This document shows, piece by piece, positions 52,912 through 60,136 of a stretch of DNA of 64,000 bases (positions are counted from its first letter, which is position 1; each line of letters begins with the position of its first letter). Both the position numbers and the translations under genes were made by a program. The stretch is taken from positions 56,668 through 120,667 of the IMG/VR virus record IMGVR_UViG_3300042564_000781; one strand, 5' to 3'. Origin of the DNA: a virus. The notes under the pieces are model-generated. The model saw nothing but the letters and a program-made list of their open reading frames with translations, did not search any database and was not told the DNA's origin.

Positions 52912-54358
52912 ATTGATCATTCAAGATGAGGTAAATCTTAAGGTAGAAGGACTTCCTGTTGAAATTCGACGTAAGTTAGCAAATACATTTAAGTATGAGG
53001 ACCCTACTGCTCGTTATCGTCCAGCATATAAGTTAGGTAGGTGGGATGGAGCAATTACATTATTTGGATTAGGTGGTAACGGCTACCTAAGCCAGCTGCC
53101 AAAGATCTTAGAAGTACTGGAAAAAAGCGGCGTTGAGATAACAGAAATTATCGACAATCGTGCAGCCATTAATTTGCAGTTTCCTAAAGTAGAAGCAGAC
53201 TTTTGGGGAGATCAATGCTGGCCTGTTGGACACAGATTTGCAGGTCAGCCAATTAGACTGCGTGAAGATCAAGTTGAAGTAGTAAATAAATTTCTTGAAA
53301 ATCCTCAGTGTTTACAGGAAATTGCCACTGGCTTTGGCAAGACAATAACCACAGCAACATTAGCAAAGATTTGTGAACCTTACGGTCGAACATTTACTAT
53401 TGTACCTAATAAAAGTCTTGTTGAACAAACAGAAGAAGATTTTATCAACTGCGGCCTTGATGTAGGTGTGTACTATGGTGATCGCAAAGATCTCTATAAA
53501 ACTCACACTATTGCCACTTGGCAGAGTCTTAATATACTCGACAAGAAAAGTAAAAATCACGAGCAAGACATATTAACACTTGCAGAATTTCTTGACGGTG
53601 TTACTACAATTATGGTAGACGAGGTACACATGGCTAAAGCTACTGTGTTGAGAAATTTGCTGACACAGAACTTTAACAATGCTCCTATTCGTTGGGGTTT
53701 AACTGGCACTGTACCTAAAGAAGATTTTGAAGCACAGCAAATTTTTGTAAGTCTTGGACCCTGTGTACACGAAGTTCACGCACATGAATTACAAGCACAA
53801 GGTGTTTTAAGTGACTGCCATGTAAACATAACACAACTTATTGACTTACCTGAATTTAAGTCATATGCAGAAGAATACAAGTATCTTGTCACTGATGAAG
53901 ACAGGATGATTTTTATATCAAAACTAGTAAATGGCATTAGTAATAGTGGTAATACCCTTGTACTGGTAAATCGAATAGAGACAGGTAAATTCATTGTTAA
54001 CGAAATTCCAGATAGTGTCTTTATTTCAGGTGAAGTAAAAACTAAAGATAGAAAGAGTGAATACGATGAAATTAAAACTGTTGATAACAAGATTATTGTG
54101 GCGACTTACGGTGTGGCCGCTGTGGGTATTAATATCCCCCGTATTTTTAATCTGGTTATGGTGGAGTCCGGAAAGAGCTTTACAAGGGTTATACAAAGCA
54201 TTGGGCGAGGCATTAGACGTGCAGACGACAAAGACTTTGTCCAAATCTGGGACGTTACAAGTACCTGCAAATACGCCAAGCGCCATCTCACGCAACGTAA
54301 GAAGTTTTACAAGGACGCTAAGTACCCGTTCACGATCGAGAAAATAGACTGGAAATAA
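52898..54358 (+). CDS. uvsW: UvsW-like superfamily 2 helicase
   Basis: A 486-residue protein. The N-terminal ~110 residues match the UvsW DNA-binding domain (FKYEDPTARYRPAYKLGRWDGAITLF). Helicase motifs: LREDQVEVVNKF (Q-like), ATGFGKT (143-149, motif I), VDEVHMAKA (241-, motif II), GLTGTVPKE (motif III) and QSIGRGIRRADDK (motif VI). Length is near T4 UvsW (587). UvsW unwinds R-loops and branched DNA and helps switch from origin to recombination-dependent replication. Start has AGGAGG upstream and lies within the preceding gene. Confidence 0.92.
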   Translation: MPSCKLIIQDEVNLKVEGLPVEIRRKLANTFKYEDPTARYRPAYKLGRWDGAITLFGLGGNGYLSQLPKILEVLEKSGVEITEIIDNRAAINLQFPKVEADFWGDQCWPVGHRFAGQPIRLREDQVEVVNKFLENPQCLQEIATGFGKTITTATLAKICEPYGRTFTIVPNKSLVEQTEEDFINCGLDVGVYYGDRKDLYKTHTIATWQSLNILDKKSKNHEQDILTLAEFLDGVTTIMVDEVHMAKATVLRNLLTQNFNNAPIRWGLTGTVPKEDFEAQQIFVSLGPCVHEVHAHELQAQGVLSDCHVNITQLIDLPEFKSYAEEYKYLVTDEDRMIFISKLVNGISNSGNTLVLVNRIETGKFIVNEIPDSVFISGEVKTKDRKSEYDEIKTVDNKIIVATYGVAAVGINIPRIFNLVMVESGKSFTRVIQSIGRGIRRADDKDFVQIWDVTSTCKYAKRHLTQRKKFYKDAKYPFTIEKIDWK

Positions 54359-54368
54359 TAACAAAAAT

Positions 54369-54875
54369 ATGCAAATACTAACCTTAGACAATCAAGCATT
54401 TGACTTGAATAATTTACCTGATGAGGTAGATGACAGCATGAGATTTGCTGTATTAGATAACAGTGATGCACAAAGTCCTGACTTTTTCTTTCAGCCATTA
54501 ATTTTCTTAGAAAGTTTTAATAGTCCAGCAATGGTACTTAAAATTGGTAACGATGAAGTTACTATGCCCATTGATTGGTCGATTGCAGTCGGCGATAGTT
54601 CTACTGCGAGTGATATTGAAATACTGCCACTTACTAGCTTAAACGATCGCGGATTTGAAGCATTCTGTTTTAACCCATTAAGTAGTTTTAGATTAGAATT
54701 TAAGAAGATCGAAATTGTAAATTTTTATAATGATGTTAAATGGTATTTTCCAAAAATGAAAAATAATCAATTGCTTGCAGTACCGTTAAATAATGAACCA
54801 AAGACGTTATGTGCATATTTTGTTAAAGAAATATCACGTCAAAGTGAAATAATTTTATTAGATAGACTATTGTAA
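54369..54875 (+). CDS. Conserved phage protein, 168 residues
   Basis: A 168-residue protein with a pattern I recall from T4-like cyanophages after uvsW: FFFQPLIFLESFNSPAMVLKIG, then MPIDWSIAVGDSSTASDIEILPLTSLNDRGFEAFCFNPLSSF, VKWYFPKMKNNQLLAVPL and LCAYFVKEISRQSEIILLD. Beta-rich, no catalytic or metal motif seen. Two bases before the next gene, so in the same operon as uvsW and the clamp-loader subunit. Function unknown. Confidence 0.7.
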   Translation: MQILTLDNQAFDLNNLPDEVDDSMRFAVLDNSDAQSPDFFFQPLIFLESFNSPAMVLKIGNDEVTMPIDWSIAVGDSSTASDIEILPLTSLNDRGFEAFCFNPLSSFRLEFKKIEIVNFYNDVKWYFPKMKNNQLLAVPLNNEPKTLCAYFVKEISRQSEIILLDRLL

Positions 54876-54876
54876 T

Positions 54877-55146
54877 ATGGGAAAACTTACACCAGGTGCA
54901 ACGTACATTTACGAACGCAACGCTGGCGAAGTATATGCCAGAGAAGTTGGGGCTGACCCAAGTACACGAAAATTAATTGGATACAATTGGGATCCTGTCA
55001 GCGGCAAGCGGAGCACACACGACCATATAATAGAAGACAAAATGTGGGGTGAAATTCGTCGAATGGCTCCTACCAATCCCGCTTTACAAAAGGCACTGGA
55101 CCGTGCTATAATGATATATAGACTAAGCAAGGACAAACCATTATGA
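54877..55146 (+). CDS. Conserved small phage protein, 89 residues
   Basis: Contains KLTPGATYIYERNAGEVYAREVGADPSTRKLIGYN and a C-terminal helix (NPALQKALDRAIMIYRLSKD). Short proteins with the TPGAxYIYERxxGxxYAREx pattern are familiar from T4-like marine phages. Overlaps the next gene by four bases. No motif gives a function; its position between uvsW and gp62 suggests a replication-linked role. Confidence 0.7.
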   Translation: MGKLTPGATYIYERNAGEVYAREVGADPSTRKLIGYNWDPVSGKRSTHDHIIEDKMWGEIRRMAPTNPALQKALDRAIMIYRLSKDKPL

Positions 55147-55448
55147 GTACAGACGCAGATAAATTTAATCATAGCAAACGTCTTCAACGGAACGAAAACG
55201 CTGTAAAGAAACAAGTAAAAATTGCTAAAGCACACGGTCTAACTGATAAAGATAAAGCAGTTAAGGAACCGCACCGCTTAGAAAAACACCATGCTATGGA
55301 CTGCGGTAATCCCGGATGTATGCTATGTGGTAATCCTCGTAAGCTATGGCACGAATTAACTGCACAAGAAAAACGCATGTTCCAAGAAACAGAAATTCGT
55401 CGTATGCGCCATAGTAATGGTACAATTCCAGAGGATGATAATGAGTGA
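55143..55448 (+). CDS. Conserved small phage protein with a Cys cluster, 101 residues
   Basis: Very charged N-terminal half (KFNHSKRLQRNENAVKKQVKIAKAHG), then HHAMDCGNPGCMLCGNPRKLWHELT, where three cysteines and nearby histidines could bind a metal. The C-terminus is RMFQETEIRRMRHSNG. The stop codon lies eight bases inside the following clamp-loader gene. Similar CGNPGCxLCxNPRK proteins occur in T4-like phages and some bacteria, from memory. Function unknown; a nucleic-acid-binding role is possible. Confidence 0.7.
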   Translation: MSTDADKFNHSKRLQRNENAVKKQVKIAKAHGLTDKDKAVKEPHRLEKHHAMDCGNPGCMLCGNPRKLWHELTAQEKRMFQETEIRRMRHSNGTIPEDDNE

Positions 55449-55911
55449 AAAGGTTGAACTAAAAGATAAACTTGCAGCCGTTGATATGAACTACAAAGGC
55501 CTGTGGGACGAGTTAGATGCTGAACAACAGAAGGCACTTAAGAGTGAGTTGTTTATTTTAAATCGATACATTAGCAATGCCCAAGGCAATCGAGAAATTC
55601 AGGAACATTTTATTTTAACTGTTAATGAATACTTTAACAAGCACTGGAATATTCTACAGAAGCATCCAAAATTGTTATGGCAATTGCTTTGTATGTGCGG
55701 GCATGAAAGTCAAAAGATATTTTTTCATCAATGGATTGGCTTTAAGAAAAAACAAGGCAATAACAAACTATCTAAGTTTTTATTAGAAATATACCCAAAC
55801 AAAAAACAAGATGAAATTGAAATGATGAGTCAATTAATGACTACTGCTGACGCTAAAAAATTAGCACAAACACATGGTTTTGATGATAAACAAATTGCTA
55901 AAATGTTTTAA
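55441..55911 (+). CDS. gp62: Clamp-loader small subunit (gp62-like)
   Basis: A 156-residue protein. Start set at ATG 55441, which follows CCAGAGGATGATA and overlaps the previous stop, rather than the ATG at 55417. The pattern fits gp62 of marine T4-like phages: LAAVDMNYKGLWDELDAEQQKALKSELFILNRYISNAQGNREIQEHFI, WNILQKHPKLLWQLLC, then IGFKKKQGNNKLSKFLLEIYPNKKQDEIEMM and DAKKLAQTHGFDDKQIAKMF. T4 gp62 with gp44 loads the gp45 sliding clamp. It differs greatly from T4 gp62 itself; identification is by resemblance to marine relatives. Confidence 0.7.
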   Translation: MSEKVELKDKLAAVDMNYKGLWDELDAEQQKALKSELFILNRYISNAQGNREIQEHFILTVNEYFNKHWNILQKHPKLLWQLLCMCGHESQKIFFHQWIGFKKKQGNNKLSKFLLEIYPNKKQDEIEMMSQLMTTADAKKLAQTHGFDDKQIAKMF

Positions 55912-55913
55912 CT

Positions 55914-56609
55914 ATGTTAGAATTAAGTGTGAATAAACCTTACGCCTGTCAGTTTTGCAAATCAAAATTTATGCAAGAAAGAACTCTTGCAGTACACATG
56001 TGCGAGCAGAAAAGACGTTACTTGGCCAAGGATGAAAAACATGTTTTTATAGGATATCAAACCTATAATAAATTTTATAGAATTACGCAACAACTAGGTG
56101 TTGACAAAACCTATGACGACTTTGCACGTAGCCCATATTATAATGCTATGGTAAAGTTTGGAAGTTTTGTTAATAACACAAAGCCCCTATACCCTGACAA
56201 ATTTATCGACTATGTAGTACGCAGTGGTGTTAAATTAGATCACTGGTGTAGAGATGAATTATATGAGAAATATGTTATTAACTTAATTCATACTGAATCT
56301 GTCGAGACCGCATTAGAGAGAAGTGTTGCACACATGCAATCCTGGGCCACTGATAATAATGCCCTGTGGAATCATTACTTTAAGTATGTTAGTACTAATC
56401 GAGCTGTATTTGATGTCAAGGATGGTAAAGTGAGCCCGTGGCTAATTCTTAACTGTGCTAGTGGCAAAGCTATGCTGGGCAATTTCCGTGATGATCAGTT
56501 GAGTGCCATTGGCAATGTTATTGATCCGCAGGTATGGGTTAAGAAGTTTAAAACTCAAAAGTTTGACATGGAACTTGTGAGAACTATTGTTAAAGAATCG
56601 AGCCTATAA
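55914..56609 (+). CDS. Zinc-finger phage protein, 231 residues
   Basis: The N-terminus YACQFCKSKFMQERTLAVHMCEQKRRYLAKDEKHVFIGYQTYNKFY is a C2HC or C2H2-like zinc finger (C12, C15, H28, C30) followed by a basic stretch. The remainder is helical and aromatic (YVVRSGVKLDHWCRDELYEKYVINLIHTESVETALERSVAHMQSWA), ending VSPWLILNCASGKAMLGNF and DPQVWVKKFKTQK. Similar genes follow gp62 in marine T4-like phages, from memory. It overlaps the DnaE-like gene start by one base, so the pair is probably co-translated and may work together. DNA binding is inferred from the zinc finger. Confidence 0.75.
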   Translation: MLELSVNKPYACQFCKSKFMQERTLAVHMCEQKRRYLAKDEKHVFIGYQTYNKFYRITQQLGVDKTYDDFARSPYYNAMVKFGSFVNNTKPLYPDKFIDYVVRSGVKLDHWCRDELYEKYVINLIHTESVETALERSVAHMQSWATDNNALWNHYFKYVSTNRAVFDVKDGKVSPWLILNCASGKAMLGNFRDDQLSAIGNVIDPQVWVKKFKTQKFDMELVRTIVKESSL

Positions 56610-57190
56610 TGCCAGATATTGATATTGACTTTGCTGACAGAGATCACGCCCTTAAATTTATCAAACATATACCTGCGGCTATTAAGGATACAACTGGTAC
56701 TTTTAAAAAGCACAATACTGGCGTATATTGTACACCTATCCCGTACAATCCTGTAAATAACTTATCCAACGTAGACTACAAAGAAGCAGAAGAAAGAGGC
56801 TATTTTAAACTAGACTTTCTAAATGTTAGTATCTATAAAGATGTACGGGATGAAGAGCATCTCAAAACTTTAATGGAGACTGAACCACTATGGGACCTTT
56901 TAGCGCAGGACGATTTCAGCAGTTTACTATTTCACGTCAACGGACACGGAAGCATTTTGAGACAGATGAAGCCGACGAGTATACTCCAACTAGCGGCCGT
57001 TTTGGCTATGATAAGACCCGCAAAGAGGCATTTGATTGGAGAGACCTGGACGACGGTGATGGAGACGATTTGGACAAAGCCCGAGGATGGTGAGTACTAC
57101 TTTAAGAAAGCTCATGCGGTAGCATACGCAATGGCAGTGGTAGTACAGATGAATTTAATCTGTGAAAGTATCAGTTACGGATATACATGA
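56609..57190 (+). CDS. Miniature DNA polymerase III alpha-like (DnaE palm) protein, 193 residues
   Basis: A small protein carrying DnaE landmarks in order: PDIDIDFADR at residues 2-11 (E. coli PDFDVDF, catalytic D401 and D403), KHNTGVYCTP at 34-43 (KHAGGVVIAP), YFKLDFLNVS at 65-74 (VKFDFLGLR, catalytic D555), a LLFHVNGHGSILRQMKPTSILQLAAVLAMIRPAKRHLI block at 106-143 (AVFQLESRGMKDLIKRLQP...ALVALFRPGPL) and YYFKKAHAVAYAMAVV at 163-178 (FNKSHSAAYALV). It lacks PHP, most fingers, and the beta-binding and OB domains of ~1160-residue DnaE. It overlaps the zinc-finger gene by one base and the oxygenase by four. It may be an accessory polymerase-like factor or a relic; the phage replicase gp43 is not in the window. 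Confidence 0.8.
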   Translation: MPDIDIDFADRDHALKFIKHIPAAIKDTTGTFKKHNTGVYCTPIPYNPVNNLSNVDYKEAEERGYFKLDFLNVSIYKDVRDEEHLKTLMETEPLWDLLAQDDFSSLLFHVNGHGSILRQMKPTSILQLAAVLAMIRPAKRHLIGETWTTVMETIWTKPEDGEYYFKKAHAVAYAMAVVVQMNLICESISYGYT

Positions 57191-57804
57191 CTATAGAATA
57201 TTTTGAAACTCCAGTGCCCCATATAATTGTTAGAAACATATTTAATACTAATGATTTAGAAAATGTTTGGAAAGAATTAGCATTCTTAACACATCCAGAC
57301 AAACTGTTATCACCAACAATTACACAATCGGCAATATCACCTAACGGCAATACGGTTAAAAACAACCACGGAGTTTTCTTACATGATATATACCAAACTC
57401 CTAATATTTCAGATATCTATCGATCAATGACTAATGTGTTTACTAGACAATTCTGTGAAGAAGTAGCTTCTAAACATATGATATTTAAATGGTTTACTGA
57501 GCTTACTGATGAATCTTTTTTGTTAAGTTATTATGATGATAATGATAATTACCTTCCACATAAAGATGTGTCTATATATACAGTACTAGTTAACCTATAT
57601 AAAGACCCTAAAGCATTTGTCGGTGGAGATTTGTTGTTGGGTGAAGATGGCTATACAATTCCGTTAGAAAATAATAGGATGATTATTTTTCCAAGTTGGG
57701 CAGTACATGGAGTTACCCCTGTTAAATTTTTAAATACAACAGAAAAATTCTCAGGATGGGGAAGATATACTATTAGTAATTTTCGAATGTACTTACGACA
57801 ATAA
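57187..57804 (+). CDS. 2OG-Fe(II) oxygenase (prolyl-hydroxylase-like)
   Basis: A 205-residue protein with the full triad: H125-K-D127 in NYLPHKDVSIYTVLVNLY, H174 in IFPSWAVHGVTPV and the 2OG arginine in WGRYTISNF (R193). FVGGDLLLGEDGYTIPLENNRMIIFPS gives the central sheet. It starts four bases inside the DnaE-like gene, so it is expressed with the replication block. The best-preserved HxD oxygenase in the window with the one at 28541. Substrate unknown. It converges on the minus-strand gene at 57818 with a 13-base gap. Confidence 0.8.
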   Translation: MTIEYFETPVPHIIVRNIFNTNDLENVWKELAFLTHPDKLLSPTITQSAISPNGNTVKNNHGVFLHDIYQTPNISDIYRSMTNVFTRQFCEEVASKHMIFKWFTELTDESFLLSYYDDNDNYLPHKDVSIYTVLVNLYKDPKAFVGGDLLLGEDGYTIPLENNRMIIFPSWAVHGVTPVKFLNTTEKFSGWGRYTISNFRMYLRQ

Positions 57805-57817
57805 GGTACAGATTTAG

Positions 57818-58198
57818 TTAATTCTTAGGTATAGGTCGAACCAATTGTACACTTTTACGTTTGACTCTTTTTAACGTTAAGTTCATTAAATTAACAACTG
57901 GTCCTAATAGTATTCGAACATCCTTACTATTAAATGTCTTTATTGCATACTTAAACGGCGAAATTTCTGTGCGCAGAAAGATATTGATAGGTATCTGTCT
58001 ATTTGATTCCCACCACCAAGTCTCTCCAATATCTAAAAATATCGTCTTTTCTTCGGGTGTTTTAATAATAGATAAGTCGTAGAAGCTAGTTACGAACTGA
58101 TCTTGATTTATAATAATACCTACGAATTCGGCCTCGCCGTAGTGTAATACGCTTATAAACGGTAAGTGTTCTTGTATGTTATCTCTTAATTTAACCAT
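57818..58198 (-). CDS. Conserved phage protein, 126 residues
   Basis: Contains HLPFISVLHYGEAEFVGIIINQDQFVTSFYDL, LDIGETWWWESNRQIPINIFLR and PFKYAIKTFNSKDVRILLGPVVNLMNLTLKRVKRKSVQLVR. I recall this TWWWESNR/TFNSKDV pattern as a conserved hypothetical of marine T4-like phages. The start codon directly abuts the TATAAATA late motif of the divergent gene. Possibly a translational or polymerase-binding regulator, but no motif supports a function. Lone minus-strand gene in this part of the genome. Confidence 0.75.
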   Translation of the reverse strand: MVKLRDNIQEHLPFISVLHYGEAEFVGIIINQDQFVTSFYDLSIIKTPEEKTIFLDIGETWWWESNRQIPINIFLRTEISPFKYAIKTFNSKDVRILLGPVVNLMNLTLKRVKRKSVQLVRPIPKN

Positions 58199-58205
58199 AT
58201 AAATA
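58198..58205 (+). promoter_or_regulatory. Late promoter TATAAATA
   Basis: Perfect late consensus. Predicted start near 58211 excludes the upstream GTG at 58209 and supports ATG 58227 as the start of the next gene, with GAGG in the short leader. Confidence 0.8.
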
Positions 58206-58226
58206 GTAGTGAGGCCTTTAAACCAA

Positions 58227-59030
58227 ATGCAAAAAATTTCAAGTTATTTATATTCAAACAGAATCCAAGCAGTTGTCAATCTGGCTGCATCACCTTTGGA
58301 GTGGAGAATCGTGTATCAACGTAAATTTAAAATCTATCAAGGCCTAGACAATGTACTAGAACTTGATGTAAAAAATGCCGAACAAAAACGTATCGACATT
58401 ACTACTTATGCATTGAAGTTCGTCATTATGGATCAACTTAATCAAGAAGTATATGCAGGTAATGTTAACACTGCAACAGGTAAAAAAGGCATTGGATTGA
58501 TGGTTATCCCGGCGCTGGCCTTAGATACTATTACCCCTCAATTCCTAAAATACACAGTATACATCCTTAATCAAGATACTACTAAAACTCCTGTATACGG
58601 TGATACTCAGTTTGGTGTTACGGGAACTATGGATTTGTTAGGCGGCGCAATGCCAACCGGTCTGCCTGTTAAAATCATAAAAACTTTTATATATGAAATT
58701 GATGTAAATGACCCTACTTGGCAAACTCGAAATTATTACAGCGAATCAATCGAAATCAATCCAGTAAATGACGGCGTTGGATCTGGAGAAGTTGAGTTAA
58801 CGTTTTCTTTTAGTTCATTGGCTGCGCCTATTACTGTACAAACTACCACTGGCGATATAGTAAGTACTGCTACTAATTGGACTAGTGTAGAAACATTTAA
58901 TGTAACCACAGCAACCACTACTGTAACAAAAACATACACTATTGACCCTGATACAAATTGGCTGAGAATCTCCTACACGGCCCAGGCAAATACTACCGGA
59001 ACAATTGACAAAGTAACAGCAATACTGTAA
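58227..59030 (+). CDS. Late virion structural protein candidate, 267 residues
   Basis: Starts MQKISSYLYSNRIQ after a perfect late promoter, so it belongs to the late class within an otherwise early replication region. Residues ~20-130 are beta-rich (WRIVYQRKFKIYQGLDNVLELDVKNAEQKRIDI, YALKFVIMDQLNQEVYAG), resembling domains of phage tail or baseplate proteins. Residues ~185-267 are Thr-rich beta strands. I recall similar QRKFKIYQGLDN proteins in other marine myoviruses. A tail or fibre-linked virion role is inferred from its late promoter and composition. The 3' end carries the -35 box of the primase promoter. Confidence 0.65.
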   Translation: MQKISSYLYSNRIQAVVNLAASPLEWRIVYQRKFKIYQGLDNVLELDVKNAEQKRIDITTYALKFVIMDQLNQEVYAGNVNTATGKKGIGLMVIPALALDTITPQFLKYTVYILNQDTTKTPVYGDTQFGVTGTMDLLGGAMPTGLPVKIIKTFIYEIDVNDPTWQTRNYYSESIEINPVNDGVGSGEVELTFSFSSLAAPITVQTTTGDIVSTATNWTSVETFNVTTATTTVTKTYTIDPDTNWLRISYTAQANTTGTIDKVTAIL

Positions 59031-59033
59031 AAT
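59005..59033 (+). promoter_or_regulatory. Sigma70-like early promoter placed for leaderless primase mRNA
   Basis: TTGACA (59005-59010, full consensus), a 17-base spacer, then TAAAAT (59028-59033). Six bases separate it from ATG 59040. It overlaps the end of the preceding coding region and no ribosome site is present. Confidence 0.75.
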
Positions 59034-59039
59034 GTAACT

Positions 59040-60029
59040 ATGAGTTTAATCATAGATACAGTACAGTCATACCTCCCTGCAAAACGTAAAGTAACCCCGA
59101 GTGGTTGGGTCAGCTTCAATGCGGTATGCTGTCACCATAACGGGACATCAGCTGACAATAGACAGCGTGGCGGCATTATGGTTAATGAAGGTGTTAGCTA
59201 TCATTGCTTTAACTGTGGATTCAAAGCCAGTTGGCAACCAGGTCGCAAAGTATCGGTTAAATTAAAACGTCTTATGCAATGGCTAGGTGTTGCAGACGAT
59301 ACCATTACCAAATGTAGTCTAGAGGCTATGCGCATCGAAGAAGACAGTTCATACAAAGGTGAGCAAGGTCTTATACCCACATTTATTGACAAAGCCTTGC
59401 CTATTGGCACTAAGCCTTTAACAGAATGGATTAAACATCCCTCAGACGAGCTAGTACCAGTATTGGAATACCTAGCCAGCCGCAACCTATACGTAGATGA
59501 TTATCCTTGGCATTGGACTGATGAAGATGGATTTAGCAATAGACTAATTATTCCTTTTTATCACGAACATAGGCTAGTTGGATATACTGCCCGTAAGATT
59601 ACAACTGGTAAACCCAAGTACATAAGTGAACAACAGCCCGGATATGTGTTTAATTTAGACAGACAACATTACGAACGTAAATATGTCATAGTAACAGAAG
59701 GCCCTATTGATGCTATCTGTATAGACGGTGTTGCTGTAATGAGTGCTGAGATCGGCGTAAGCCAACATGCACTAATTAGTCAACTACAGCGTGAAGTTAT
59801 AGTGGTAGCAGATAGAGATGACGCTGGTTATAGGATGGTTGAACAGGCACTAGAATATGGATGGAGTGTAGCTTTTCCTGAATGGACCGAAGGCGTTAAA
59901 GACGTAAATGACGCAGTTATCAAATACGGAAAATTATATACACTATACAGTATCATAAGCTCAAAAGAATCTAACAATTTAAAAATACAGTTACAAGCAC
60001 GTAAATGGTTTAAGAAGGAAGAAGAATGA
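59040..60029 (+). CDS. gp61: DNA primase (gp61-like)
   Basis: A 329-residue primase. Zinc-binding module: CCHHNG at residues ~30-35 and YHCFNCGFKASW (C56, C59). TOPRIM domain: VIVTEGPIDAICIDG (E220 and the GPIDA loop) and EVIVVADRDDAGYRMVEQA (D258, D260). PKYISEQQPGYVFNL precedes the TOPRIM. Length matches T4 gp61 (342). Makes short RNA primers with helicase gp41 encoded downstream. An early promoter with leaderless placement drives it. Stop overlaps the next small gene by four bases. Confidence 0.92.
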   Translation: MSLIIDTVQSYLPAKRKVTPSGWVSFNAVCCHHNGTSADNRQRGGIMVNEGVSYHCFNCGFKASWQPGRKVSVKLKRLMQWLGVADDTITKCSLEAMRIEEDSSYKGEQGLIPTFIDKALPIGTKPLTEWIKHPSDELVPVLEYLASRNLYVDDYPWHWTDEDGFSNRLIIPFYHEHRLVGYTARKITTGKPKYISEQQPGYVFNLDRQHYERKYVIVTEGPIDAICIDGVAVMSAEIGVSQHALISQLQREVIVVADRDDAGYRMVEQALEYGWSVAFPEWTEGVKDVNDAVIKYGKLYTLYSIISSKESNNLKIQLQARKWFKKEEE

Positions 60030-60136
60030 AATTTATTAATTGGCTACTAACGCCCTACAGACGCTGGCAGGAACGCAAAGCATTTAATAAGCGTCTTGAA
60101 GAACTGCGTAAACGCGATCCATTTATTTACAAATGA
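60026..60136 (+). CDS. Conserved 36-residue protein between primase and carbamoyltransferase-like gene
   Basis: A very short gene, ATG 60026 to TGA 60136, overlapping the primase stop and the next start by four bases each (ATGA at both ends), which strongly supports translation. The product MKFINWLLTPYRRWQERKAF (first 20 residues) continues to a RKRDPFIYK end. It is basic, with an amphipathic N-terminal helix and a KRLEELRKR segment. I recall proteins ending DPFIYK at this site in other T4-like marine phages. Function unknown; a helicase- or primase-binding peptide is possible. Confidence 0.75.
   Translation: MKFINWLLTPYRRWQERKAFNKRLEELRKRDPFIYK

Noticed and set aside
58209-58226. GTG start for the late structural protein at 58227
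   Set aside because: It precedes the predicted late transcript start near 58211, so it would not be in the mRNA.
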